Source: Plenodomus lindquistii
Lineage: Eukaryota > Ascomycota > Dothideomycetes > Pleosporales > Leptosphaeriaceae
Reading direction: 5' to 3'
NCBI GenBank assembly: GCA_025504975.1
Contig: JANUWI010000002.1
Location: 124,001 to 188,000, forward strand
Length of the DNA stretch: 64,000 nucleotides
Shown piece after piece: positions 11,490 through 23,272 of this stretch. The stretch's first letter is position 1. Every line of letters begins with the position of its first letter. The position numbers and the translations under genes are program-made. The notes beneath the pieces are model-generated. The model saw only the letters and a program-made list of their open reading frames with translations. It was not told the DNA's origin and searched no databases.

Positions 11490-14400
11490 ATGATGAAATC
11501 AATTTCTCCGCTTCTCGTTGTTACATGCCTGGTCTCTTGTTTCATCGTGCGAGCTCAGGAAGATGCGACTTGCTCTAGTACGAGACCGTGTAAGATAGGA
11601 TGTTGCAGCCAGTTCGGTTCTTGTGGATTTGGTCCAGCCTTTTGCGGTGCAGGCAATTGCACATCAAATTGCCAAGCACAGGCAGAGTGTGGACGTGAGT
11701 ATCCATAGTGCTTGTTCCCAAAACACTTTCGGACTGAGAACTGACTACATGTTAGAGTATGCGCCTTCTGAATCGTTCGATTGCCCCTTGAACGTCTGTT
11801 GCAGTCAATATGGCTTTGTGAGAAACACAACCGCTTGCTCAGATGCTGTCGATCTCTGACACACCCAGTGTGGAACTACAGACACGTTCTGTAAGAGCGG
11901 ATGTCAGTCTGGCTGTAACGAAGTGTCCAAACCGTAAGTCGATACCGTGCACATATGAATGCTGAGATCTAACGTTGTAGCCTAAAGGAGGTGCGGTGGT
12001 TCCTCCTCAGATCAGAGAACTATCGGATACTATGAGAGCTGGTCGATGGATCGTACCTGTGATAAGTGGACACCCGAAGATATCGATGCGTCGTTATGGA
12101 CTCATATAAATTACGCTTTTGCGTTGGTAGGCTCCGACAACCGTATCGCGTCCATGAACACATACGACACAGACCTCTATCCACGAGTGACTGCTTTGAA
12201 GAAGAGAAACAGTGGACTTAAGGTCTTTATCGCTGTAGGTGGTTGGGCTGCCGGAGGTGCTGATTTCTCTCGCATGGTCTCTTCGGCAGCTTCAAGATCT
12301 ACTTTCATCCAGTCATCTCTTGCTTTCATGCGCGTACGTATTCCCAGCCTTTATGCATTCACCGATGACTGACTCTATCAGACTTACAATTTTGATGGCA
12401 TTGACATCGATTGGGAATATCCTGCTGCAGGAGATCGGGATGGAACGGCAGCTGACAAGGATAGTTTCGTTACTTTCATGCAAGAACTCAAGGATGCTTG
12501 CGGGGCGAACTTTGGTGTCACTCTCACGCTTCCGTCTTCATATTGTAAGCACCATATGAAGTTAGTGCATATGGGTTGAGTCTGACACCGAAGCGCAGGG
12601 TACCTCAAGGGTTTCGATGTTGCTCAACTTGAGAAACACGTCGATTGGGTAACCAGGCCTTGCGACTCAATTGCCATGAATATGAGAGAGTCTAACATAC
12701 GTTCAGTTCAACTTCATGTCATACGATATACACGGTACTTGGGACGGAAATTCTCCTTATACGCAAGCAATTGTGCAGCCTCATACAAACCTTACCGGTA
12801 TGTAGGATCCTCTTCGGAGTACTGGCAAGCATTTCTGATTCTCAACCTTCACCAGAAATTTCTCAAGGTCTTGATTTACTTTGGCGCAACAACATCAAAC
12901 CGGCCAAGGTCGTTCTTGGCCTAGGGTTCTATGGAAGGTCATTCACTCTCTCGAGCCCCTCTTGCACCACACCGGGTTGCGCCTTTGCCGGTGGTGCTGA
13001 TCCTGGTGAATGCACCAAAACTTCTGGTATTTTGTCGAACGCCGAAATACAGCGTATCATCAAAGCGAACTCGCTACAGCCTGTACTTGATAAAGACGCT
13101 GCTGTCAAGTACATCGTCTGGAATGACAACCAATGGTATGAAACCGATCGTTCAGGCAATGGATCTTACTCATCTATCATACAGGGTTTCGTACGATGAC
13201 GAGGAAACGGTTCAGATGAAGAAGGAGTTTGCGAACAAGCATTGTCTTGGTGGCACCATGGTATGGGCCTTAGATCTTGACGACCCATCTACCTCGACGT
13301 CGATAATTAGCACACAGCTTCAACAACTTCGGGACATTGGCGACGATGTTGACCTGAACCCCATCTTTGCGAAAGCAAAGCTAGCTTCTACACAGAAAGC
13401 AAACAATATCGCGTTGGCTACATTCTGGACGGACTGCCAGGCTGATCCTATTTGTCCTCAAGGATTCAAAAAGCTGACGTTAGGTCACGGAAAGGTGAGG
13501 GTCGTCCTGAAATTGCCTACTCATATTCTTAACGATGAATGCAGGTTTTCGATGCTGAACTGAACAAGTACACGGCAAACGGGTGTAAAGGCGGTCCCAA
13601 AGGGTATATGCGCGCATTATGTGTCGAGGCGAACGTCGCCACGTATAGTTGCGAATGGTACGGAAAACCTAAAAAGTGCGGTTCTACATGCCCGCCCAAC
13701 TACCTTCTGATATCTCAAAACACCCATCCTGGGGGTTCTTCCAGGTGAGTATCGTTTTCCTAGAGACTGCGAATTGTTCGATATTGACCTATCCCGATAG
13801 CGGCTGTAAAACTGGGCATTTCTCAAGTTTCTGCTGCGCAGCAATCGAGGCAAGTAATTTGATGGACTGCGCCGAATCTGCCGCAGGCAAAGCCCTTTCG
13901 GGGGGATTAAATTTGCGCGCCAAGCGACTTGATACACTCCAGAACGCACTCGGTAAAGGTGACCCGAATTGGGGAACACTTGCTGAGTGCGCAGCTGGGG
14001 CTTACAACGATGGGCTGGTTGGCGAACTGGTAACTTTGGGCGCCGCCGCTGCAGGGCTCTACATCCTCAATCACATTCCTGGACACTGGGTCAGCAATTA
14101 TATACTTCTTTCCTGATTCATTGATCACACTAACACGATTTTCAGGTGCAGCAAGAGTTCGACAGATGGATCTATCAGCCATTGCAAAACCTCAAATACC
14201 CGACTTCGAGCGCATCCGTCTGTACCACCACCGTAACGTCTTACATTGAGGAGACTCGAATCTCAAGTGTAAGGACGGTCGAATGTGATGGGAACCAATG
14301 GCCACACGCCTGCTACCACTATAGCTCTGTATCTCGTGATAACGGCATTCACACCTTAGTGTGTCCGTATAAGAAGCTCGGCGGCTACCGCAATGTCGTC

Positions 14401-15339
14401 ACGCGATATCGCCAGCAGCGAGCAGGATCCGAATGGTACAGATGGGTCTCTAACAAACCAGCTTCATCCACATTAGGTGCCAACAAGTGTAATCGGGACG
14501 AATATCCCCCTTACAGATTTCTTGCTGGTGCCAACGGGATCCCCGGTGCACAGGCTCCAGCCAACTATGACCAATGGATTCGATTCTTACCGGAGTGGGA
14601 TAACCAAAGGGCAGGTCAACTCTGGAAAGGGCTGTGCAGGACGAACGACAAGGTGGTCGCCACCGAGGGTGGTCCCATCAACGGCCAGGTCTGCACTGAA
14701 ATCTTATCAGTGACATATAGAGTCAATGCCATGACGATGGATTTCATAAATCTACCATTCTTGCGAGATGACGGCATGGATTACAACTGGTGTCAACTCG
14801 TAAGCTCCGTCCGAAGCGACCTTGGCTTTAACCTCTTGAATGAGGACGCATGGTACAAACGCGACGGACAACGGTATCGGAGTTTCACATCAGACTACTT
14901 GAGCGATCCCAACGCGCTCATTACTGCTGGATTAACTCGACCGCGAAACATTCACGCCAAACGCTGGGACGCTGAGCCCGTCAAGCTTGACGAGTTAATC
15001 GTTGACGAAGGCAATATGACCCGCTTTGCTACACCAAAGGAGCTTTTCGAGAAGAGTGGCTTGGTCAAATGTCAGTCCAAAGATTGCCAAGAAGAAAAGA
15101 AACTGTTAGAGGATTTCGTACTGCCACAGAACGACCAGTTGAGCAACGAGGTCGTTGATGCAGTCGCGACGAGTGAGTCTTACCAATCGACTGGTGGGTA
15201 TAGTCCCTCAAGACCGCGTAAGACTAGCAGTGTGTCTATTCCAGTAAACACTGCTGAGCCGTTAGCTCAAGTCGAGAGTGGGCAGGCGGTTGATAGGCAC
15301 AAGAAGCGCCACGCACATGCACATCATAGACACGTTTGA
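11490..15339 (+). CDS. Subgroup C (killer-toxin-like) GH18 chitinase with tandem CBM18 and long C-terminal domain
   Basis: Twelve exons: 11490-11694, 11756-11817, 11869-11933, 11988-12333, 12382-12544, 12599-12648, 12707-12797, 12856-13135, 13185-13494, 13545-13744, 13801-14089 and 14146-15339. They encode about 1084 residues and every phase agrees. A signal peptide (residues 1-22) precedes two hevein-type CBM18 modules (about 27-62 and 66-108; CCSQFGSCG, CCSQYGFCG). The GH18 barrel (about 111-460) has the complete DGIDIDWE motif with catalytic Glu238. It also has the SYD and YGRSF elements and the conserved W of the MVWALDLDD strand. A Cys-rich spacer follows. The last 390 residues resemble the C-terminus of killer-toxin-like chitinases and include CNRDEYP near 802, which recalls NucA/NucB-type secreted nucleases. 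Expected activity is extracellular chitin hydrolysis; a toxic or nuclease role for the tail is inference. The basic, His-rich end is unusual. Confidence 0.88.
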
Positions 15340-15868
15340 TCGCCTGAGTAGGCTTCCAACAGGCGCGTATGTGCGGGTGCTTTGATGTTGGTATACTCTA
15401 GATGTATCCCCAGGATTACATGTCTCATACTCTATGATCCGATACAGTCAGTGAGCAATCACTTTGGAACAGTTCGACTGCGCCTGCTGAGTACTGGCGG
15501 TTCAAATATACGCTCTTCCGTGGGCCGAAAAAAGTCGACGCGTTCACAGCGCTTGTCGAGGCTGTCTGTAGGATTGGTGAAACCAAGTCTCTTACTACAA
15601 ATTCATTTGCACTTTCTTCGCCCGTATAGTTTGATTGTATTGCTTAGATGTCGGTCTGCCATAGACAGCCCGTCTCATCGTTAGCTCGTCTGTATTCTGT
15701 CCTGGGATTATTCTTGTAAACGCCAATCAATGAAACAGAGTTTGTAGTGGGGGCGAGCCCGCCGGTCGGTATTTCCGCCGGCGGCTAATAAGTAGGCATT
15801 GCCCCGCCTGCGGTGCTCACTCTCCAAATCATCTCGAGGGCTTAGACTTCATTTGCTTGTACGCGATC
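15340..15868. other. Intergenic region
   Basis: Chitinase 3' sequence, then the promoter of the next gene. A GC-rich patch at about 15746-15820 contains an inverted pair, CCGCCGG and CCGGCGG, that could form a hairpin. No gene is seen. Confidence 0.5.
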
Positions 15869-16893
15869 ATGTCGGCTTTTGAACCGTTTGATGCTGATAA
15901 GATTATATCACTTTGGACCAAGCTACTTAAGCTCCAGATAGATATTGGTTATTATCCCAGAGCAGATTCAATCTCATTCCCCCCGCCAGAGGGTCGCAAT
16001 ATTGACGAGACGGTGTGCAATGAACTTGGCCTTTCGAGCGAGGTTATCTCGCTTATGAAACGATTGCCATGCCCATCGAACTTCGACGAAGCCTGGGAAA
16101 CGACAATCTTCGACGAGTCCATCGCCGTCCCTTTCACGGACAGCGAATGGATCGTTAACTCACGCGATCCTGTTAATCGCTGGGTGCGGCCCATCCGCCA
16201 GGACTACATGAACCCTGAGGACATAGCGCTTGTGGTGGACAAAGACGAATCAGGCTACCAGCTTATTCTCGACACCAAAGCTAGTATGTGACAACGAGTT
16301 TACTTTTCCAAGTTGTATCTTTCCTATTAATGGTAATTGCTAGACACGGCGCGGTATTTCAACGATTGGGAAGTAGATGAAGGCCTCATCAATCCTGAAA
16401 GACCAGATGACTCTATGCACTACCGCAATTACCCCCCGAGGCCAGCAATTGAGGTCGTGGAAGAACTTGTAGCCAAGTTCCGAGACCTGGAGTGGATACC
16501 GATGAGACGCGACGGGACTTGGCCACAGATCCTTACTGTTCTCGATGATGAGTGCGAGTACCATCCACAAGCGGTATGTTCACGATCGTGGAAATGCTCC
16601 TGGATTACCCTGCTAACAATCTTAAGTACACCAAAGCCAAGAATATCCTCCGCACACAGTTCGGCTGGCCTGACAACTTTGATAAGGAAAGATGGGATAG
16701 GGAGCGAAATGACATCTGGAAGGAGATTATGGAACCAGAAGGTCACCCGCGCGTTGTATCGAAAACGGTTGCACAGCATCTTTCTTATGATCCGCCCTGG
16801 ATTATTAGGTTCTTTTACCCTTTTGCACAGGAGTGGGTGCTTGTCGCGACGATCGCGGTGTGCGTGTATTTGAATATGTATGTATTGACGTGA
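15869..16893 (+). CDS. Unrecognised protein with a C-terminal hydrophobic segment
   Basis: Three exons (15869-16283, 16344-16573, 16627-16893) with introns of 60 and 53 bp give about 303 residues. I do not recognise the family. The body is soluble, acidic and rich in Trp/Pro (FDADKIISLWTKLL near the start, PPRPAIEVVEELVAKF in the middle, FGWPDNFDKERWDRE late). The last 20 residues (VLVATIAVCVYLNMYVLT) form one hydrophobic stretch, so a tail-anchored membrane protein is possible. The ATG at 15869 is the first Met in the frame. Consistent splice signals and sustained coding over three exons make it a likely real gene; function is unknown. Confidence 0.7.
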
Positions 16894-17976
16894 GATGCAC
16901 TGCTGTGGCTGCTACAGAGATAGCGTGTTAGTAATTGCTGCAAAATCCTTCTTGTGTCTTTCGAGCTTACTCATCGTATGTTGCTGTGTGTTAGGTACAT
17001 GACGCAGTCCACCGTGTGAGATAGCGCATGACAATTGCAAAGCACAGATCGTGCCTCCTGTCGACCCTAAGCTAATATCGACGAGCCCCATTGCCGACAT
17101 TGAAGCTTGTTAAGAGTTTCAGTGTCAGTGACACAGCTGGATATGAAATCCTACAATCCCAAGTCCATCACAAGAGTCCGTAACTTGTACTTTACATATA
17201 TTTTGTAAGCACAGAGTATCATGTGGACAAACAAATTCTGTAGTCGATAAAACTACATGTCGAGCTCGTGACGCTGGATTCGCATACTCTATTGGCAAAG
17301 CCACACACCTAGTTTAAGTGGTGAATTCAAACGACATGCTTACTTCTAGATACGAATAGACCATTCGATAGTCAGCCAGAAAAGTTCGAAAACGAATCAC
17401 CATACCGCTTATTAGAACAATATATGATACACATACCTACGAAGCTGGCACATGTCTGAACCTCCATCGTCAACAAGGTACATCGCCCATCATGATGTCA
17501 CAGCGATCGTTTCAAAGGATAGACACTGTGCATTCGAATCAACTAACAGCATTCAAGACTCCACATCCTAATTTCTCTGTGCAAAAGAAAAGCAGCATAA
17601 AGTTGGGAGATACTGCACAATGTCTCTTTGTCTACAACCCATTGTCCATTGTCCTGGAGCTAGAGGTAAATCGAAGAACACTTCGAACCAGCACAGCTTA
17701 CACAATGTTCTTCGAGCCAGGCTGAGGAGATGAGTATAGGAGGAATTGAATTTTACACAATGTCCATCAAGCCGTGTCAAGAGAGACAATGGTGTCAAAG
17801 AACGCTTTACAACCTACAATTCCACCACAGTCCAGCGTCCATCGTGTATTCAGAGCAAGTACAAGAGTAAAGACAAATCTGCACACTCACCATTTCAATT
17901 ACAATCAGATATTACACACAAGCAGGCTTTTACAACTCTATTCCTTACACCCCTAATTGTTAATTACTCATCTACA
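16894..17976. other. Intergenic region
   Basis: About 1.1 kb with no recognisable gene. The frame of the next gene is open upstream as far as 17746, but its composition there is not protein-like. The leader shortly before 17977 is rich in ACA and CAA triplets, as in many fungal 5' UTRs. Confidence 0.5.
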
Positions 17977-19872
17977 ATGAGACGCTCAACAAGAAACACC
18001 GCACGACCGACAAACTACTACAACAATGAAAGGATAGAAACTCTAGGTGCTTTTACGCCGCCTGTCAGGAGACGTAGACGAGCTCGTGCAGGTGTGGGCC
18101 GGCGTGGGCCTAGACGTGCAGTGGCTCCTGTAGTAGTACCAACTCCATCGCCAATTCCTACTCCTTCGTCTTCTGGTCTATCTTCTCCTCCTTCTGATTT
18201 AACTTCTCCATCTTCAACTCCGTCTCCTGATGTTGCAGCGGGCGCTGGAGGAGGTCCTCCGCCGGGTGGTCCGCCAGGTGCAGGTGCGGTGGGAGCAGGA
18301 CCTCTAGCTCCCGTAGCAGGACCTCTAGCTCCCGTAGCAGGACCTCTAGCTCCCGTAGCAGGACCTCTAGCTCCAGTAGCAGGACCTCTAGCTCCAGTAG
18401 GAGGACCTCCAGGACCAGGACCATTAGTACCAGCTCTCATGACAGGGCTGGCCGCATTAACAGTTCCATTCCTACCTGCAATCACACCAGGAGCCACACA
18501 ACCGGCCATCACACCAGGCGTACCACCACGCAGGTGGGCGCCCATGACCATCGAGGAAGCGAGAACTTACGCTGGAATGGGTCGCGCACAACCCAACGTT
18601 CCATTGCCAGCAGGAGAATTCGACTTTACGGTTCTTCCCGGAGAGTTAAGAAACGCAATCTACGAAGGTCGAGGCCCCTCGTGGCGGCCGATTCGGGGCG
18701 TGGCTCCTGAGTTTGGTCTAGGAGACGATGACGATACTACAATGCGCGACACTTTCTTCCGTGCTGCCTGGCAAACGCACCATGTGCCAGAGTTTGAAGG
18801 GATTCACCCCCGGGTAAGAGCTGAGGCGCGAGCCCATTGGGATAATGTCGATAGGAGCATGGATGCCTCACTGTCTTTGCACTGGAACTCGCTCACTCAG
18901 CTCCCTCGTCTCTTGGAAATGATTCGGGTAGCGGCGCGAAGAGAGGGACTATGGAGAATAGCTAATCCAAGTCTCCCGGTGCCCGCTGGTACGACTCGCG
19001 ATCAAGAAGCGCAAATGCTGGCACAGCGACGGAGCCAGATAGCAGCGCTGACGCCGGCGACATCGGCTGCGATACAAGGTTTTATTGACCCGCAGAATCC
19101 ATTTTATCATCGTGTGAGAGGTTTTGAATATGGCTATCATATCAGACACGAGCGCTTGACGACTTACCACAACACGAGGCGCATCAATGTTGGAAACGAA
19201 GAAATGCTACAGATCCAGCATTTTCTGCGTACAACATTGACCAGGCTGTTCGACGCAGAAGAACGTAGGGTTGCACCAACCAACATTGTGGATGACGGTA
19301 ACGGCATCATCCGCAATCGACTGGAGGTCCGGATTCTGATGCCCACAATTGTGCGCCGGGTCAGAATGAGATGTGTCAGACAGGCGTGGGGAAATAACCT
19401 GTATCTAGCAGCCCGCAGTGTGCTTCAGGTACTACGGCCCATTTATGACGCCTTCGTCTTCAACCAGACAAATGTCGGCATAACTTTCACCTTGATGCCT
19501 CAAGAAGGACAAGACTGGCGCTCCTGGCGACAGTTTATGACAGATCTTCAATCTGACGCCTTGTATGATGATTATATCACGAATAGAGTCAATCATTACG
19601 TACCCCATCATCGCGGGGGATTTCGTATAGACAGCGGATTCTTACAACGGGGGGAACGGCGTTACATCGATCCTCCCGGGGCGAGGGAGCTGGACCGCGT
19701 GCCACCTCACTTCGTAGCGAATAGCAGCAATAGACCTACTGGTGCGACCTCGGAGGATGAAAGTGATGATGAAATGGTAATAGACGAGGCAGGAGGCTTG
19801 GATCCACTTGAAGAAGAGGCCACGGAACCGGCGACAAGTGATGATGCAACTGTAGCAGATGATGAAATGTAA
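17977..19872 (+). CDS. Unrecognised intronless protein with GPLAPVA heptad repeats
   Basis: A single exon of about 631 residues. It opens with a basic, Arg-rich stretch (MRRSTRNTARP, then RRRRRARAGV), then a Pro/Ser/Gly region with five tandem GPLAPVA units at about residues 108-142. A compact-looking domain of about 350 residues follows, containing DFTVLPGELRNAIYE; this kind of motif opens many fungal F-box-like or DUF-type proteins. The C-terminus is strongly acidic (EDESDDEMVIDE). The start at 17977 is preferred over 17746 because the upstream extension has no protein-like character and the ATG is preceded by an A-rich leader. No enzyme motif is seen and function is unknown. Nuclear location is suggested only by the basic and acidic ends. 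Confidence 0.75.
   Translation: MRRSTRNTARPTNYYNNERIETLGAFTPPVRRRRRARAGVGRRGPRRAVAPVVVPTPSPIPTPSSSGLSSPPSDLTSPSSTPSPDVAAGAGGGPPPGGPPGAGAVGAGPLAPVAGPLAPVAGPLAPVAGPLAPVAGPLAPVGGPPGPGPLVPALMTGLAALTVPFLPAITPGATQPAITPGVPPRRWAPMTIEEARTYAGMGRAQPNVPLPAGEFDFTVLPGELRNAIYEGRGPSWRPIRGVAPEFGLGDDDDTTMRDTFFRAAWQTHHVPEFEGIHPRVRAEARAHWDNVDRSMDASLSLHWNSLTQLPRLLEMIRVAARREGLWRIANPSLPVPAGTTRDQEAQMLAQRRSQIAALTPATSAAIQGFIDPQNPFYHRVRGFEYGYHIRHERLTTYHNTRRINVGNEEMLQIQHFLRTTLTRLFDAEERRVAPTNIVDDGNGIIRNRLEVRILMPTIVRRVRMRCVRQAWGNNLYLAARSVLQVLRPIYDAFVFNQTNVGITFTLMPQEGQDWRSWRQFMTDLQSDALYDDYITNRVNHYVPHHRGGFRIDSGFLQRGERRYIDPPGARELDRVPPHFVANSSNRPTGATSEDESDDEMVIDEAGGLDPLEEEATEPATSDDATVADDEM
18298..18402 (+). repeat. 21-bp tandem repeat coding GPLAPVA
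   Basis: Five tandem 21-base units starting GGACCTCTAGCTCC. The first three are identical and the last two share a C-to-A change, which points to recent unit duplication. The length is a multiple of three, so copy-number change would keep the frame. Confidence 0.95.
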
Positions 19873-20272
19873 ATAGATGTACAGTACCCGATGAGCGTAA
19901 TTGATAGAATGGAAGAGGGACCTATTGCTAGATTTTAAGGAAAGAGTATTTTGATGATGAGACGTTGCACATGGGTGATGGCTCGAAGGGTGCAGAGGAT
20001 GGTGATGGTGAAGGAGGGATTGGCGTTGGTGTTGAGAACACATCTGCTGCTGAGTCATGAAGCGTGAACGCGTCGGTGCGTCATGACGTCGCGCGCCCGA
20101 CTTTTTTCCAAGTCGTCGAACGAATGTTGCGAGCAAACAGAGCCTTCCTAGCGCTCTCTGCCCCCATCTGCATCCAGTTACTGTTCTTCGCACTGCCCTG
20201 TCCGTTCTGCTCTGCTTGCTGTGTCCTTTGTCGGTGGTGGCCATTTGTGTATGTACGCGCTTGTGAAAAACA
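19873..20272. other. Intergenic region and mss116 promoter/leader
   Basis: About 400 bp with no gene. A TGACGTCGC element resembling a CRE-type site lies at about 20084-20092. The leader before 20273 is pyrimidine-rich. Confidence 0.45.
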
Positions 20273-22165
20273 ATGAAACTCGTCTCACAGTCTCTTTCTT
20301 TGCGCCCGTTCGCTCTTGCTCGCCCTTCACCGCGCTCACCGCACCCACCGCACCCACCGCACCTGCCATTTTCAACTAATACCCTCTCTAGCCGCCTCTT
20401 CAGCACCTGCCATAGTACACGCCTATACTCAACACCATCACCAACACCATCACCAGCCTCGGCCATGCCTCCACCGCCCGCAAAGCGCAAGTTCCCGCGC
20501 CGCAACGGCCCCAATAACGGCGGCACGCCCACAACACCAACAACGCCCCGTACCGCACTCGCCCAGCAGCCTAAGCGGCCCAGGGTCGACGCTGCACCGC
20601 CTGCCGCCGCCGCTGTCGTCCCTGTCGACGTCAAGCAGATGTACAGCACCGCGGCGGGCGATGCGGCGCCCAAGCCCTTCTCAGACCTCAAGGACCGCCT
20701 GAACAAAGGCCTGCTCGACGGCCTCGACAAGATGGGCTTCGAGTGAGTGGCTTGTCCCCACGTGACGTGCACGAGCTGACCACCCACCAGGCACATGTCA
20801 CCCGTTCAGCAGAAGGTGCTGACAGAACTGCCCTCGCTGTCGTCTGACTGCGTCGTACAGGCAAAGACGGGCACAGGCAAGACGGTTGCCTTCCTCCTCC
20901 CAGCCATCCAGAACCTGCTGGCCGGCAACATGCCCCCGCGCGGCAAGGTTGCCATCCTCGTCATCTGCCCCACGCGCGAGCTCGCCCTGCAGATTGCAAA
21001 GGAGTGCAACGGCGTCACGGCCTGTCTGCCCCACAAGATGGAGTGCCACACAGCATTCGGTGGCACTTCGCGTGCCTCAAACCTCAAGGCCTTCCTCAAC
21101 GGCAGCCCGACTGTGCTGGTCGCAACGCCTGGCCGTCTCGACGACATTCTCGGCGAGGAAATGGTTCGCGAGAAGTTCTCCCACCTCAAGACTGTCATTC
21201 TGGACGAGGCCGACCAGATGTTGGACGCTGGATTTGCCCCGGCCGTCAAGAAGATCCTCCGGCGCATCCCCCCCAAGAGCGACGGCTGGCAGGGCATGTG
21301 CTTCTCCGCCACGCTTCCCAAGGAGGTGCTTGACATTGCCAAGATCGTGCTGTTCCCGGGCTTCACGCATTTGTCCACTGTCGACCCCAATGAGCTGCCC
21401 ACACACGAACGTGTCCCTCAGTTCTTTGTCAGTGTTCCTACCATTAACCAGACCTTTGCAGCCATTTCGGCGTTGATTGAGGAAGAATACAATCAAGATC
21501 CTACCGACTTCAAGGCCATTGTCTTTGGCACCACTGCGAATGGTGTAGGACTACTTTACGACTTGTACCGCCAGGCTCTCCCACAATTCAAATGCTTTGA
21601 GCTGCACAGTCGCATGTCGCAGCCCGCACGGACCCGCACAACGCAACAGTTCAAGGATGCAAAGAGTGGCATCCTGTTCGCTTCTGATGTTGTTGGCCGT
21701 GGAATGGACTTTCCCAATGTTGGTTTGGTAGTCCAGTTGGGTCTACCATCGAGCACTGAGCAGTACGTACATCGTGTAGGACGGACGGCTCGTGCCGGCA
21801 AGGATGGACGCGCTGTACTCGTTCTCTTCCAGCAAGAATCCTTCTTCCCAAGGATCAACAAGACCTTGCCCATTCAGCCATACCCTGTTGATATTGTATC
21901 GCGTCTTCCCAAGCATGAGGCTGAGATTGCGCGTGCCTTCGTCAACGTCGACGAGCTCGCCAAGGCCAAGGCTTATCAGGCGTTCCTAGGATACAACAAG
22001 ACCTTTCTCAAGAAGCTGCAAATGTCTCCAGCAGATCTCGTACGCCTAGCGAACGACTATGCAAGGACGATGGGTTGCCCGGAACCGCCGCTGATAGAAA
22101 AGTCGACCATTGGCAAGATGGGGCTGAAGGGTGTGCCCGGTCTGAACATTGGCTTACGCAGGTAG
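20273..22165 (+). CDS. mss116: Mitochondrial DEAD-box RNA helicase, Mss116 family
   Basis: Two exons (20273-20742, 20791-22165) separated by a 48 bp intron give about 614 residues. The N-terminus is Arg/Ser-rich without acidic residues over the first 55 positions (FALARPSPR, then SRLFSTCHSTRLYS), a mitochondrial presequence. A low-complexity Pro/Thr spacer follows. The helicase core has the Q motif (GFEHMSPVQQKVL), motif I AKTGTGKT at 181-188, PTRELA at 217, TPGR, DEAD at 295-298, SAT at 329-331 and the C-terminal HRVGRTARAG. The basic extension after the core is typical of this branch, which acts in mitochondrial group I/II intron splicing, translation and RNA processing. The ATG at 20273 is chosen because it supplies the presequence. 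Confidence 0.93.
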
Positions 22166-23272
22166 TCAGCCACGTCTGGACTCACGGCGAGAGGGCTGCG
22201 TATCGCAATTTTTCATCTAGTCATTCAGGAGCAGTCCTTTTTGTCTTTCTGCAGCTCACGCACTGATGTGGATACGAATCATGTTAGAACCTTTCTCATG
22301 GCCAAGGCGTTGGATTACATTGGGTGTTTTAGACGTCATCATAGATCATGTCATTGAAGATTCAAAATTGACCCACATCTCCCTTGTTTGAGGTGTGCCG
22401 AGCGTGGAGGTGTCACGATCGTACTTGGGTCGAGATTGTTTGGTTTTGTGGAAGCAAGGGAGGTTGGAACAAGTGACAGACTAGTACAACTCGGAGGGTT
22501 CTTCGCTCAAATATCCGGCGACCTTGTTGCCAACTCAGGGAAAATTCCGTGACAATATCGCAAGAAGAGTTGGTTTTAATCGTAACAATAGTAACTTCTG
22601 ATGATTTTCGAACTACTTAGCCAAGGGATTAATGTTAGATAAGATCCTACCGCCCTGCAGCGCCCCCAAACAGTTCTTGTACTACCTCTCCCCGTTGCGT
22701 ATAGATCCAGGTACGACCACATTCTTTTGCCGGCTCATGTGATTGCGTAGGATCCACAGTGTTTCAAATACAAGACCATTCCACTGGGACGAGCATGATC
22801 TTCTTCGGGCTTCTCTTTTCTCGTACATACCGTTGCCCTGGTATTGGCACTGCGAGATGAACCGGCTGAGCTGTAGCCGAGCATCAAGGGAACAATGCAT
22901 GCTGAGAATAGACCTTGAATCATGCTCGTGGGGCGAGAACACGGACTGGGGCGATGCGGATAGCAAACCACGGTGGGTCTGGCTGGAGGCTGAACGACGC
23001 CATGAAGACTTTGCATCTGAATGCGGCTCACGAGAGTCCACTCGGTCTGTTACACGCGTTTCTCTCCAGCTCATGAAGCCTCAGCACATCGTCTTAGCCT
23101 CCTTGACGCCTCATGGACCTGGACCATGCTGAGGGATGGGCACATGTACTTAAGCCTCTTGTCCGTGGAAAAGAAAGATGGCTCATCAAGCAAACCACAC
23201 TCGCTTCTTTCTCTTACTTGATCCTTTCATACTTTACTGTGTGTGTGTCTTTTTCAGCCACTCCTTTTCAAG
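22166..23272. other. Intergenic region
   Basis: About 1.1 kb. Open frames of similar size lie on both strands over 22682-23132, overlap one another and match nothing I recognise. The last 100 bases before 23273 look like a pyrimidine-rich leader with a CT-rich tract. Confidence 0.5.

Noticed and set aside
11818..11868. Frame-breaking stop after the second CBM18 Cys cluster, first read as a nonsense mutation
   Set aside because: Removing a 51 bp GT-AG intron joins CCSQYGF to CGTTDTFC and restores a normal hevein-type module.
18018..18551. Minus-strand frame antisense to the GPLAPVA repeat gene
   Set aside because: Its repeats are the mirror of the 21-bp units; no independent protein feature or start context.
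20806..21496. Frames on both strands inside the mss116 helicase core
   Set aside because: Shadows of a strongly conserved coding exon.
22682..23132. Overlapping 130-residue frames on opposite strands
   Set aside because: Similar length on both strands, no signal, domain or splice support.
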